Below the pieces are notes generated by a model, which saw nothing but the letters and a program-made list of their open reading frames with translations, was not told where the DNA came from and made no database searches. Both the position numbers and the translations under genes were made by a program. Shown here piece after piece: positions 26,491 to 35,446 of a stretch of DNA of 64,000 bases (positions within the stretch are counted from its first letter, which is position 1; each line of letters begins with the position of its first letter). The DNA lies in contig NZ_FOMO01000008.1 in NCBI RefSeq assembly GCF_900112645.1, positions 150,801 to 214,800 on the forward strand, in the 5' to 3' direction. Source of the stretch: Phytopseudomonas straminea (lineage in GTDB: Bacteria; Pseudomonadota; Gammaproteobacteria; Pseudomonadales; Pseudomonadaceae).

Positions 26491-27282
26491 ATGACCACCG
26501 CAGCCGTTCGCCCCCTAACCCTGTGCGCTTCTGTGCTGGCCCTGTTCGGCCTGCTGCAATCCGCCGCCCAGGCCCAGACCATCGCCCTCGACGTGCCCTA
26601 TGTGCCGACACCGGAACCGGTGGTGGCGCGCATGCTGGAAATGGCCGATGTCGGCCCCGACGACTACGTGGTGGACCTGGGCTCCGGCGACGGCCGCATC
26701 GCCATCTCGGCGGTCAAGGACCGTGGCGCCAAGGCCGCCTACGGAATCGATCTGAACCCGCAGCGCATCGAGGAAGCGGTGGCCAACGCCGAGCAGGCCG
26801 GTGTCGCCGACAAGGTGGTGTTCGAGCAGGGCGACCTGTTCAAGAAGGACATCGCCGACGCCGACGTGCTGACCATGTACCTGCTGAACACCGTGAACAT
26901 GCGCCTGCGCCCGGTCATTCTCGACACCCTCGAGCCCGGCACCCGCGTGGTGTCCCACGCCTTCAGCATGGAGGACTGGGAGCCGGATCGCAGCGACCTG
27001 GTCGAAGGCGCGCGCATCTATCTGTGGGTGGTGCCAGCCAAGATCCAGGGCAACTGGACGGTCGAACTCGAGGGCGAACGCTTCACCGTCGATCTTGAGC
27101 AGCGCTTTCAAGAAATCACCGGCATCACCCAGCATCAGGAACGCCTGCGTGGGCGCCTGAACGGCACCGAAGTGCGTTTCGAGGTCGACGGCCAGCTGTA
27201 CGTCGGCCAGGTCGAGGGCGACCGTATCGAACCGATTGCCGCCGAAGGCGCGGTGACCGGCTGGCGAGCACAACGGAGCTAA
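26491..27282 (+). CDS. SAM-dependent methyltransferase-like protein with signal peptide
   Basis: 263 residues. The N-terminus (LCASVLALFGLLQSAAQAQ) looks like a cleavable signal peptide. A class I methyltransferase core follows, with motif I VVDLGSGDGRI at about 67-77 and acidic GIDLNP after strand 2. A C-terminal beta-rich extension of about 90 residues resembles none of the common methyltransferases I know. The ATG at 26491 follows GAGAGG. Four bases separate its stop from the next start, so it is in an operon with the permease. SAM is not normally found in the periplasm, so the location or the activity is puzzling. Confidence 0.75.
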   Translation: MTTAAVRPLTLCASVLALFGLLQSAAQAQTIALDVPYVPTPEPVVARMLEMADVGPDDYVVDLGSGDGRIAISAVKDRGAKAAYGIDLNPQRIEEAVANAEQAGVADKVVFEQGDLFKKDIADADVLTMYLLNTVNMRLRPVILDTLEPGTRVVSHAFSMEDWEPDRSDLVEGARIYLWVVPAKIQGNWTVELEGERFTVDLEQRFQEITGITQHQERLRGRLNGTEVRFEVDGQLYVGQVEGDRIEPIAAEGAVTGWRAQRS

Positions 27283-27285
27283 GCC

Positions 27286-28635
27286 ATGAGCGCTCGCGCA
27301 ATGACACGCGAACCCGGCCTGTCGGTGATCGACGGCGTCGCCATGCTGGTCGGCGTGGTGATCGGCGTCGGCATCTTCGGCTTTCCGCCACTGGTCGCCC
27401 AGCACGCCGACAACACCGTCGTGTACATCGGCCTGTGGCTGGCCGGCGGCCTGGTGATGCTGGTCGGCGCGCTGTGCTACGCCGAGCTGGGCGCCGGCTA
27501 CCCGGACCGTGGCGGCGAATACCATTACCTCAACCTGGCCTGGGGTCGGCAGGTCAGCCTGCTGTTCGCCTGGGCCCGCGGCACGGTGATCCAGACCGGG
27601 GCGATCGCCGTGGTCGCCTTCATCTACGGCGATTACGCCCAACGCCTGCTGCCGCTCGGTAAATACGGCAGCGCCTGGCACGCCACCATCGTGGTGCTGG
27701 CGCTGACCGCCCTCAACGTGCTCGGCACCTATGAGTCCAAACGCCTGCAGGTGCTGTTTACCGGCATCACTTTGCTGGCGCTGATCACGGTGATCGTTGC
27801 CGGCCTGCTGCTGGCCGAACCGGTGGCCGACGTGGCGCCAGCCGCCGCCGATGCCGGCGGTAACATGGCCGGTATGCTCGGCATGGGCATGGTGTTCGTG
27901 CTGCTCACTTACGGCGGCTGGAACGAAGCCGCGTACCTGTCCGGCGAATTGCGCAACCCAGGTCGCAACATGAGCCGCGTGCTGCTGATCGGCACCCTGG
28001 TGGTGACTGGCGTCTACCTGCTGGCCAACCTGGTGTTCCTCAACATCTTCAGCCTCGACGGCCTACGCCAGTCCAGCGCCATCGGCGCCGACCTGATGAC
28101 CATCGTCGCCGGGCCCTGGGGCGGCGTGCTGCTCAGCGTGCTGATCTGCATCACCGCGATCAGCACGCTGAATGCCACCATCCTCACCGGCTCGCGGGTC
28201 TATTACGCCCTGGGCCGTGACGTGCCGCAGCTGTCGATGCTCGGTGCCTGGAACGATCGCGCCGCCACACCGGTGCGCGCGCTGCTGGTGCAATGCCTGA
28301 TTACCCTGCCGTTGCTATTGTTCGGCGCCCTGAGCGAGAACGGCGTACAGAGCATGGTCGCCTACACCGCACCAGTGTTCTGGCTGTTCATGTGCCTGAC
28401 CGCCCTGTCGCTATTACGCCTGCGTCGCCGGAACCCGGATCGCGCCCGACCATTCAGCGTGCCGCTGTACCCACTGCTGCCCCTGCTGTTCGCCGCCAGC
28501 TGCCTGGGGCTGTTCTGGTCGAGCACCCTGTATGCCGGGGTTGGCGCTCTGCTCGGCCTGGCGATCCTGGCCGCCGGCTTGCCACTTCTGTTGCTGCAAC
28601 GGCCGGCCGAGACAGTGGCGAGCGGTTCGAACTGA
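27286..28635 (+). CDS. APC-superfamily amino acid permease
   Basis: 449 residues with about 12 membrane segments. The N-terminal GVVIGVGIFGFPPLVAQHA is the APC-type unwound helix 1 substrate site, and LTYGGWNEAAYLSGELRNP is typical of the LAT/SteT-like branch. It carries amino acids or related amines by exchange or symport; specificity cannot be read. It starts three bases after the methyltransferase-like gene, implying co-transcription. Confidence 0.88.
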   Translation: MSARAMTREPGLSVIDGVAMLVGVVIGVGIFGFPPLVAQHADNTVVYIGLWLAGGLVMLVGALCYAELGAGYPDRGGEYHYLNLAWGRQVSLLFAWARGTVIQTGAIAVVAFIYGDYAQRLLPLGKYGSAWHATIVVLALTALNVLGTYESKRLQVLFTGITLLALITVIVAGLLLAEPVADVAPAAADAGGNMAGMLGMGMVFVLLTYGGWNEAAYLSGELRNPGRNMSRVLLIGTLVVTGVYLLANLVFLNIFSLDGLRQSSAIGADLMTIVAGPWGGVLLSVLICITAISTLNATILTGSRVYYALGRDVPQLSMLGAWNDRAATPVRALLVQCLITLPLLLFGALSENGVQSMVAYTAPVFWLFMCLTALSLLRLRRRNPDRARPFSVPLYPLLPLLFAASCLGLFWSSTLYAGVGALLGLAILAAGLPLLLLQRPAETVASGSN

Positions 28636-28687
28636 ACGGGTTTCTGTGTTACACAGGCCCTCCCCGCCTTACAGGAGACTGCCTGCC

Positions 28688-29374
28688 ATGCCGCCGAAAC
28701 CGCCCATCGAACTGCTGATCTGCGACTGCGACGGCGTATTGATCGACAGCGAGATCATCGCCGAGCACCACCTGCACTCGGCACTGGCCGAGCATTATCC
28801 GGCCCATGAGCTGGAGGTGGTGCTGGCCGGCACCTTCGGCCTGCAGACCGCTGACATCATCGCCCGCGCCGAGGCGCATTTCGGCAAGCCGCTACCCGAA
28901 GGTTTCCTGGAAAAGAACCGCGCCATCACCAAGGCGCTGGTCCGCGAACAGGGGCAGCCGATTGCCGGCGTGCGCGAGGCGCTGATGCAGATCGACCTGC
29001 CGCTGGCCGTTGCCTCCAACAGCAATGCCGATGCTCTAGCCTTCGCCCTGCAGCGCTGCGAGCTGACCGAGCGCGTCACTGTTGGCGCCTTCAGTGCCGA
29101 TCAGGTCGAGCGACCGAAGCCGGCGCCGGATCTTTACTTGCTGGCCGCCGAACGCGCTGGCGTCGACCCGAGCCGCTGCCTGGTGGTCGAGGACAGCGCC
29201 ACCGGCGCTACCGCGGCGCTGACCGCCGGCATGCAGGTAATCGGTTTTCTCGGCGCCAGCCACATTCCACCCGAGCATGGCGAAACCCTGCGCCAACTGG
29301 GCGTGCACCACCTGATCGGGCGTATGAGCGAGCTGCCGGCGCTGGTAGAGCGCCTGCGCCACGGCAGCGATTAA
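28688..29374 (+). CDS. HAD-family sugar-phosphatase/phosphoglucomutase-like hydrolase
   Basis: 228 residues. Motif I is CDCDGVLIDSE (nucleophile Asp13, acid Asp15), motif II ASNSNAD, and motif III/IV KPAPDLYLLAAE with VVEDSATGATAA. A helical cap lies after motif I, as in subfamily IA (YieH/beta-phosphoglucomutase-like). The ATG at 28688 follows ACAGGAGA. It probably dephosphorylates a small phosphorylated metabolite. It ends nine bases from the convergent DUF6434 gene. Confidence 0.88.
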   Translation: MPPKPPIELLICDCDGVLIDSEIIAEHHLHSALAEHYPAHELEVVLAGTFGLQTADIIARAEAHFGKPLPEGFLEKNRAITKALVREQGQPIAGVREALMQIDLPLAVASNSNADALAFALQRCELTERVTVGAFSADQVERPKPAPDLYLLAAERAGVDPSRCLVVEDSATGATAALTAGMQVIGFLGASHIPPEHGETLRQLGVHHLIGRMSELPALVERLRHGSD

Positions 29375-29383
29375 AGAACGGTC

Positions 29384-29602
29384 TCAGGCCTGGGCAGCGG
29401 GATTACGTCGCTGCCACTCGTCCACCACATCGCCCATGGTTTGCGGCGTGCCGCTGCGTATCCAGGCCATGAACGGCCGATCGAAGCGAAACGCAGCGCC
29501 GCATTGCTGCGTCATGAAGCGCCGCACGTTCTGGGTGTTGCGGTAATCGCGGCTTACCTGTGTGTCGCGGGTGATGGTGCCGCCGTGCCAGTCGAATGCC
29601 AT
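29384..29602 (-). CDS. Small DUF6434-type protein
   Basis: 72 residues, soluble. The pattern FDWHGGTITRDTQ, then YRNTQNVRRFM, then FRFDRPFMAWI is that of the DUF6434 domain, which elsewhere follows SAP-like domains. The ATG at 29602 has AGGGAAAG upstream. The gene lies 29 bases downstream of chrA in the same direction. Conserved RxY, NVRRF and DRPFM residues suggest a nucleic-acid or protein-binding role, but none is established. Confidence 0.75.
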   Translation of the reverse strand: MAFDWHGGTITRDTQVSRDYRNTQNVRRFMTQQCGAAFRFDRPFMAWIRSGTPQTMGDVVDEWQRRNPAAQA

Positions 29603-29631
29603 GCTGCTTTCCCTGCCGATGGAGTGGGCCG

Positions 29632-30816
29632 TCACAGTACAAGCCAGCCGATGAGTGCGCCAGTTACGACAACTAGCCAGGGCGGCAGCTTGCCGGCCAT
29701 CAGCGCCACCAGTGCGAGCAGCACCAGGGCGAAGTCCAGCAGACTGCCGACGGCGCTGGTGCCTACCGGCTGATAGAGCGTGGCCAGCAGCAGGCCGACC
29801 ACCCCGGCATTCACCCCCGCCAGTGCCGCCTGCAAGTGTGCCCGGGTGCGCAGTCGTGCCCAGAAGGGCAGCACGCCGACCAGCAGCAGAAATGACGGCG
29901 CGAAGATCGCCACCAGGCACAGCAGCCCGCCCAGCACACCGGCGATGGCCGTGCCTAGAAAGGCAGCGAAGGTGAACAGCGGCCCCGGCACCGCCTGGGT
30001 AGCGCCGTAACCGGCGAGGAACAGGTCGTTGCCCAGCCAGCCGTTAGGCACCAGCTCGGCTTGCAACAACGGCAGCATCACGTGGCCGCCGCCAAACACC
30101 AGGGCGCCGGTTCTGTAGAACACCTCGAACAGGCTGAGTAGCGGGCTGTCGGCAACATGTGCGAGCAGCGGCAAGCCAACCAGCAGCAACGCGAAGAGCG
30201 CCAGCCACAGCGCGCCGGCGCGGCGGCTGATGGCAACCGGCAGCGCATCGGCCAGGGTTTGCGCTTTCGTGTCGAGCACCGCAACGCCCACGAGCCCGGC
30301 ACCGATAATCACTGCCAGCTGCCCGACAGCGCCCGGCACCAGTAGCGCGACGGCAGCGGCCCCCAGCATCAAGACGCGCCGTCGCGTATCCGGGCACAAC
30401 GAGCGCGCCATGCCCCACACCGCCTGGGCGACGATGGCGGCGGCAACGATCTTCAGGCCATGCAGGGCGCCGGACGCCAGGATATCGCCCTGCCCCGCCA
30501 GGCCCAGGGCAAAGGCCATCAGCAGCAATGCCGACGGTAGCGTGAAGCCAAGCCACGCTGCCAGCGCGCCGCGGTAACCCGCTTGCGACAGGCCGATAGC
30601 CATGCCGAACTTGCTGCTGGCAGCCCCCGGCATGAACTGGGCGATGGCGATGAGCTCGGCATAGGCGGCCTCACTCAACCAGCGCCGACGGCTGACGAAT
30701 TCCTGGCGAAAGTAGCCGAGATGGGCGACTGGCCCACCGAACGAGGTGAGCCCCAAACGCAGGAAGATCAGAAAGATCGACCAGGGCCGACGGTCATCAG
30801 GAGGGGTAGCGGGCAT
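29632..30816 (-). CDS. chrA: ChrA-type chromate ion transporter (two-domain form)
   Basis: 394 residues with about ten membrane segments. Two homologous CHR halves are visible: the first with SFGGPVAHLGYFRQEFV, the second with VFGGGHVMLPLLQAELV and ATQAVPGPLFTFAAFLG. Long ChrA proteins export chromate and lower its toxicity. The ATG at 30816 follows AGGAGGGG. No chrB or other resistance gene is nearby, so the physiological substrate may not be chromate. Confidence 0.9.
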   Translation of the reverse strand: MPATPPDDRRPWSIFLIFLRLGLTSFGGPVAHLGYFRQEFVSRRRWLSEAAYAELIAIAQFMPGAASSKFGMAIGLSQAGYRGALAAWLGFTLPSALLLMAFALGLAGQGDILASGALHGLKIVAAAIVAQAVWGMARSLCPDTRRRVLMLGAAAVALLVPGAVGQLAVIIGAGLVGVAVLDTKAQTLADALPVAISRRAGALWLALFALLLVGLPLLAHVADSPLLSLFEVFYRTGALVFGGGHVMLPLLQAELVPNGWLGNDLFLAGYGATQAVPGPLFTFAAFLGTAIAGVLGGLLCLVAIFAPSFLLLVGVLPFWARLRTRAHLQAALAGVNAGVVGLLLATLYQPVGTSAVGSLLDFALVLLALVALMAGKLPPWLVVVTGALIGWLVL

Positions 30817-30920
30817 GCAGGCTTCTCGACAGGACAGCTGAAAGCAGCGCCGGCATGCAGCCAGCGAGCGCACCAATGTGCCCTGTCGCCATGACTTTTT
30901 AAAGACGCTTCGGTATGCAG

Positions 30921-31289
30921 CTAGCTACCCTTCAGGGATCGGCTCATGGCCTTGGCCATGTCCTGGTCGACCTGATGCTTCCAGTCACGATCCCGATCAC
31001 TGTCCGGCAGCAAGCGCCGTTCAATGGCGGCCGTGGCGCTGGCCTGGCACTGGCGAAAGCCATCGTCCCAGCCGGTGGCGTACTGCTTGTCGGCCAGGTA
31101 CACCGGCACGTTCTTGCGAAATGCACCGAGCGCCTTGGCCGCGCTGTCGCCGCTGGTGCAACCATCGGCGTAGCCGGAGGCGAAGGCTGGCGGATATCCC
31201 TGGGCCAGCAGGTAGTCGCGGGTACTCTGGCACCCCCCCAGCAGCGGCACCAGCAGCACTGCCATAAGAACCGAAACTCTGCTGACCAT
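30921..31289 (-). CDS. Small lipoprotein, unknown function
   Basis: 122 residues. A lipoprotein signal ends in the lipobox LLGGC (Cys about residue 20). The mature part contains GYADGCTSGDSAAK and ATGWDDGFRQCQASA, two related G-Y/W-x-D-G-C-like motifs, and ends in a charged helix. The ATG at 31289 follows GAGGTG at good spacing. It is the last gene of the ColR-boxed operon, 13 bases after the phosphatase gene. No function is recognised; an outer-membrane location is likely. Confidence 0.75.
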   Translation of the reverse strand: MVSRVSVLMAVLLVPLLGGCQSTRDYLLAQGYPPAFASGYADGCTSGDSAAKALGAFRKNVPVYLADKQYATGWDDGFRQCQASATAAIERRLLPDSDRDRDWKHQVDQDMAKAMSRSLKGS

Positions 31290-31302
31290 GGTGATCACCT
31301 CG

Positions 31303-31944
31303 CTACTCGTTGAGCGCGTCGAGCAGCTTGTCGCGCAACGCGCAGTAGGCCCAGGGGCTGGTGCTGCAGGCGCCGCTGGCCAGGGCCTGACCGAAGCGCG
31401 TCAGATCGACCTCGCGCACGTAGCGCTCGGCATCCTCGAAGCGTTCCTGGCCGCCGAAACCGCCACCGCGCATTTCGGCAATCGCCTGCTGCTTGCTCCA
31501 GCCCTGATAGACGATGCGGTACATGGCAGCGATCAGTCCGGTGCGGTTCTGCCCGTGCTTGCAGTGGATCAGTACCGGGCCGCGCGCCTGCGCCTCGCGG
31601 ATACTGCGCAGCGCCTGCAGTACGTCGGCATCGTCGACACGGTCGGCGTGCAATGGCTGCTGGATCAGGCGAATGTTCGGGTCGTTCAGCCACTCGGCAT
31701 CGCTGCGCTGATAGAAGTTGATCACCGTGGCAATCTTCAGGCGCTGCAGCTCGCCCTGCTGACTCGCCTTGGGCAGCGCACTGCGATACAGGTCGGGCTG
31801 CATGCGATAGAGGTTGAAGCTCTTGTCCACAGGCGTCGCCCATTGCAGGTCCGCCGCCGGGCTTTGCATGGCGCTCCAGGCAGGTACGCCAGGCACACAC
31901 AGGAAGACGGCGAGCAGCAGTGCACGCAGGTTCAGGGTCTTCAT
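31303..31944 (-). CDS. Periplasmic dual-specificity (tyrosine-type) phosphatase
   Basis: 213 residues. A signal peptide (LRALLLAVFLCVPGVPAWSA) is followed by a cysteine-phosphatase fold. The P-loop is HCKHGQNRTG with nucleophile Cys128 and Arg134, and an Asp-rich loop HADRVDDAD lies upstream. The signal peptide puts it in the periplasm, where lipid or sugar phosphates of the envelope are likelier substrates than phosphoproteins. Its start overlaps the PAP2 gene by ATGA. In other proteobacteria PAP2 and this phosphatase type can be fused into one protein, which supports joint action. Confidence 0.85.
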   Translation of the reverse strand: MKTLNLRALLLAVFLCVPGVPAWSAMQSPAADLQWATPVDKSFNLYRMQPDLYRSALPKASQQGELQRLKIATVINFYQRSDAEWLNDPNIRLIQQPLHADRVDDADVLQALRSIREAQARGPVLIHCKHGQNRTGLIAAMYRIVYQGWSKQQAIAEMRGGGFGGQERFEDAERYVREVDLTRFGQALASGACSTSPWAYCALRDKLLDALNE

Positions 31945-32705
31945 CCGTGTAGCTCCCTAGACAGGACCGGTGAGGGCAGCGCCGGCTGCGCCGCCTTGTG
32001 ATAGAGCAGTACGCGGTAGCCCACCACGGCGATCAGCCAGTCGAGCAGCAACGTCCATAGGTTGTGGGAGAGAAAATGCGCGCCCTGCATCATCCGCCCC
32101 AGCGACAGCACGCAGCCCAGGGTCAGGGCAAAGCCCAGCGCCCAACGCGCCAGACGTGGTCGGCGGTCACGCAAGGCGAAGTACAGCGCCAACAGGGAAA
32201 AACCGGTGGAGGCATGGCCACCCGGCCAGCAACGCCCGGGCTTGTCGGTAACCGGGCGCTCACCGATCAGCGGGCTGAACGCCTCGTGGCCGCCGAACTG
32301 GGTGAGGCTCCAGGGGCATTGCACGGCGGTCAGGGTCTTGAGCGGCGGTACGATGCTGGTCGACAGCCCCAGCGCCAACACCAGGTAGCCCAGCTCGCGG
32401 CGCCAGCTACGCAGGCGCACCGGCAACAGGCTGATGAGAAAGGCGGCGATGCACGCCACGCCCAGGCAGATGACCAGAATCTTGACCTGGTCGTGCAGCA
32501 CGTTTTCCAACCAGGAACTGCGCCCGCCGATAAACCCTGTGACCGGGTCATAGAGGATTTCGGCCAGGGCGAAGTCCAGCGGCTTGGGATCGAGCACCAG
32601 CAGCAGAGCCATCAGGCCCAGCGGCAGCCCCAGCCACAGGCGAAAGTTGAAGAACCGCGACGGGCTGCGAGCGGATGACATGGCGTACTCCTCGGCCAGC
32701 TTCAT
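31941..32705 (-). CDS. PAP2-family membrane phosphatase
   Basis: 254 residues with about six membrane segments. Phosphatase motifs are CWPGGHASTGFSLL (variant of PSGH) and SHNLWTLLLDW. Family members remove phosphate from lipid A, undecaprenyl or phosphatidic substrates at the periplasmic face. It overlaps the sulfatase gene upstream and the dual-specificity phosphatase downstream by ATGA each, so the three are translationally coupled. A start eight codons in (MSSARS) is possible. Confidence 0.87.
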   Translation of the reverse strand: MKLAEEYAMSSARSPSRFFNFRLWLGLPLGLMALLLVLDPKPLDFALAEILYDPVTGFIGGRSSWLENVLHDQVKILVICLGVACIAAFLISLLPVRLRSWRRELGYLVLALGLSTSIVPPLKTLTAVQCPWSLTQFGGHEAFSPLIGERPVTDKPGRCWPGGHASTGFSLLALYFALRDRRPRLARWALGFALTLGCVLSLGRMMQGAHFLSHNLWTLLLDWLIAVVGYRVLLYHKAAQPALPSPVLSRELHG

Positions 32706-34657
32706 GGTTTAACCGCCACGGCGGCCGAATGATCGGGCTGCCAGCTCAGCAGATCGTGGGTAAAGCCGTGGCTGGCACCCTGGTAGTAGGCGATATCGCG
32801 CGCCATCAGCGGGTCGGCCTTGGTGGTCGTCTGCTCGCGACTGATGCCCAGGGCGTCGTCATGGCGGCGCATGGCCCGTTTGGGGCTGAGAATCGCCAGG
32901 TTCTGGCCGTCGAACAGGCCCAGGTGCTGGTAGTTGCCGATCAGCGCACGACCGGCCAGCGCGTCATCACGCAGCACGTTGTGGCCGAAGAAGGTCGAGG
33001 TGTAATCGAAGCCCAGCAGGCCCAGCAGGGTCGGCGCGATGTCGATCTGGCTGGTCAGCTTGCTGACCTCGGCAGGCTCGATGATGCCCGGCGCGTAGAT
33101 GAACAACGGGATGTGGTAGTTGGCCACCGGCAGGTCTTCCTTACCGGCGCTGCCCGCGGTGTGGTCAGCGACGAACACGAACAGGGTATTGGCGAACCAG
33201 GGCTTGCTCTTCGCTTCAGCGAGGAAGCGGCCGATGGCGTAGTCGGTGTACTTCAGCGCACCGTCGCGGCCCTTGCCGGAGGGGATGTCGATGCGCCCTT
33301 CCGGGTAGGTGTAAGGGCGGTGGTTGGAGGTGGTCATCAGTTGCAGGAAGAACGGCTTGCCGGCGGCATGCTCGGTATCGGCGACGCGCAGGGTCTGCGC
33401 GTAGAGATCTTCGTCGCTCATGCCCCAGGCGTTCTGGAAGACCATCTCATCGCTGGGCACGCTGCTCTGGTCGACGATCCGGTAGCCGTTGCCACCGAAG
33501 AAGGCGTTCATGTTGTCGAAGTAGCCGCGCCCGCCGTAGATGAACACGCTGTCGTAGCCCTTGGCGCGGAACTGCTGGCCAAGGCTGGCATAACCGGATT
33601 CGCGGCCGATACGCTTGACGATCGAGCGCCCGGGCGTTGGCGGCATTGACAGGGTGATGGCCTCCAGGCCGCGGTCGGTGCGGGTGCCGGTGGCGTACAG
33701 GTTGCTGAAGAACAGGCTCTGCTTGCTCAGTGCATCGAGATTCGGCGTCAGGCCACGGGGATCGCCGAAGGCGCCCAGGTAGCGCGCACTCAGACTCTCG
33801 ACGGTGACCAGCACCACGTTATGGCGCTGCTCGGGGCCGGGGTTGTCGATCACCCGGCGGATGTCCTCGGGGTCATCGTTAACGAAGCGGGCGTTGCTTT
33901 CGGCCACTTCCTGGCGCAACAGCGAGCCAACCTTCTCATCAGGCAGGGTGGCGTAGAACTTCATGTAGTCCAGCTCGTTGTTGCGAAAAGCCGCGAAGAA
34001 CTGGAACGGGCCGTTGCTGGCCAGCTCGTTCTGGTAGGCGTTGCCGCCCAGGCCACGGGGCACATTCTGGTTGATCGCCAGGGTCGCCAGCAGCGCCACG
34101 GCGAGCAGCCCCCCCCAGGCGCCCAAGGCCTTCTTGCGCGGCATCAGCGGCGCATTCAGCGTCCGGCTTACCGGGTTCTTCAAGGCCACAGCCAGGAACA
34201 CCGCCACCAGGGCGAGCGCGGCGATCAGCGGATACACCGGATAGGACTCGAGAATGTTGTTGATCACCTCCTCGGAATACACCAGGTAATCCACGGCGAT
34301 GAAGTTGAAGCGCACGCCGAACTCGTCCCAGAACAGCCATTCGGCGGTGGCGGTGAACAGCATCACGAACAGGCTGATGCCCAGCAGCAGGTGAAGGAAC
34401 GCGCCGTGGGCGCGACTGCGCCACAGCCGCTGCGGGCAGAGCAGCAGGTACAGCCCAAGGGGCAGCGCGGCATACAACAGGAAGGTCGCGTCATAGACCA
34501 ATCCCACCGCAAAGATGCGCAGGATCTCCAGGGGGCCGGCGCTGGCGTCGCCCCAGTGGGCGACCAGCAGCGCGCCGCGGGTCAACAGGAAGATGCTTGT
34601 CCAGGCCAGCAGGACAATGGTGAGGTAACGTAGTTGGGCGTAGCGAAGCTGTGGCAT
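32702..34657 (-). CDS. LTA-synthase-family membrane sulfatase (phosphoglycerol transferase type)
   Basis: 651 residues. Five membrane segments lie in the first 195 residues, then an extracytoplasmic alkaline-phosphatase-superfamily domain. The metal ligand is Glu287 in LVTVESLS, the probable nucleophile Thr327 is in ATGTRTDRG, and FVADHTAGSAGKEDL and NYHIPLFIYAPG follow. Gram-negative members transfer phospho-groups to envelope glycans or lipids. It is the first gene of a four-gene operon, 68 bases downstream of a ColR-type box and divergent from colR. The exact substrate is unknown. Confidence 0.87.
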   Translation of the reverse strand: MPQLRYAQLRYLTIVLLAWTSIFLLTRGALLVAHWGDASAGPLEILRIFAVGLVYDATFLLYAALPLGLYLLLCPQRLWRSRAHGAFLHLLLGISLFVMLFTATAEWLFWDEFGVRFNFIAVDYLVYSEEVINNILESYPVYPLIAALALVAVFLAVALKNPVSRTLNAPLMPRKKALGAWGGLLAVALLATLAINQNVPRGLGGNAYQNELASNGPFQFFAAFRNNELDYMKFYATLPDEKVGSLLRQEVAESNARFVNDDPEDIRRVIDNPGPEQRHNVVLVTVESLSARYLGAFGDPRGLTPNLDALSKQSLFFSNLYATGTRTDRGLEAITLSMPPTPGRSIVKRIGRESGYASLGQQFRAKGYDSVFIYGGRGYFDNMNAFFGGNGYRIVDQSSVPSDEMVFQNAWGMSDEDLYAQTLRVADTEHAAGKPFFLQLMTTSNHRPYTYPEGRIDIPSGKGRDGALKYTDYAIGRFLAEAKSKPWFANTLFVFVADHTAGSAGKEDLPVANYHIPLFIYAPGIIEPAEVSKLTSQIDIAPTLLGLLGFDYTSTFFGHNVLRDDALAGRALIGNYQHLGLFDGQNLAILSPKRAMRRHDDALGISREQTTTKADPLMARDIAYYQGASHGFTHDLLSWQPDHSAAVAVKP

Positions 34658-34725
34658 CGTATGATCCTGGCTGGATGAACGAGCTCAGTTTCGCGATGGC
34701 CCCGTGAGGGCTTCGTCATGGCTTT

Positions 34726-34741
34726 GTGAAAAAAACGTCAA
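34726..34741 (-). promoter_or_regulatory. ColR-type binding box for the sulfatase operon
   Basis: On the minus strand this reads TTGACGTTTTTTTCAC, matching the ColR consensus as I remember it, YYNASNNYTTTTTCAC, at every fixed position. It lies 68 bases before the sulfatase start and 21 bases before colR, in the divergent gap. A second copy with the same body and the same distance lies upstream of the methyltransferase gene. Confidence 0.75.
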
Positions 34742-34762
34742 TCCCCGTGAAGAGAACGTTGC

Positions 34763-35446
34763 ATGCGCATTCTGGTGATCGAAGACAACCGCGACATCCT
34801 GGCCAATATCCTCGACTACCTGCAGCTCAAGGGGTACACGGCCGATTGCGCCCAGGACGGTTTGAGCGGCCTGCACCTGGCCACCCAGGGGCACTACGAC
34901 CTGATCGTGCTGGACATCATGCTGCCCGGGCTGGACGGCTATCAGCTGTGCCGCCGCCTGCGTGAAGAGGCGCGCAGCAGCATCCCGATCCTCATGCTCA
35001 CCGCCCGCGATGCCCTAGAGGATCGCCTGCAGGGCCTCAGCGCCGGCGCCGACGATTACCTGATCAAGCCCTTCGCGCTGTCCGAGCTGGTGGCGCGTAT
35101 CGAAGCCATTCTGCGCCGCTCCCAGGGCAATCGCCGACGTTTGCTGGAAGTCGCCGATTTAGCCTACGACCTGGACATGCTCAGCGTGACCCGCGCCGGC
35201 CAGCCCATCAAACTCAATCCGTTGGGCATGAAGCTGTTGATGATCCTCATGCAGCGCTCCCCCGCCGTAGTGCGCCGCGAGGCGCTGGAAGAGGCCCTGT
35301 GGGGTGATGACTGCCCGGATAGCGACAGCCTGCGCAGCCACGTGCACCAGTTGCGCCAAGCCATCGACAAACCCTTCGCCACCGCCCTGCTGCACACCGT
35401 GCATGGCGTGGGCTACCGGCTGGCGGCGATTCCCGATGCAAAGTAA
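34763..35446 (+). CDS. colR: ColR, OmpR-family response regulator
   Basis: 227 residues. The receiver domain has Asp51 in DLIVLDIMLPGLDGY and conserved Lys in YLIKPFALSEL. The C-terminal winged helix contains REALEEALWGDDCPDSDSL and LHTVHGVGYRL. These segments are near-identical to ColR of P. putida as I recall it. ColRS responds to excess Zn, Fe and similar metals and protects the envelope. It overlaps colS by 11 bases. Confidence 0.92.
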   Translation: MRILVIEDNRDILANILDYLQLKGYTADCAQDGLSGLHLATQGHYDLIVLDIMLPGLDGYQLCRRLREEARSSIPILMLTARDALEDRLQGLSAGADDYLIKPFALSELVARIEAILRRSQGNRRRLLEVADLAYDLDMLSVTRAGQPIKLNPLGMKLLMILMQRSPAVVRREALEEALWGDDCPDSDSLRSHVHQLRQAIDKPFATALLHTVHGVGYRLAAIPDAK

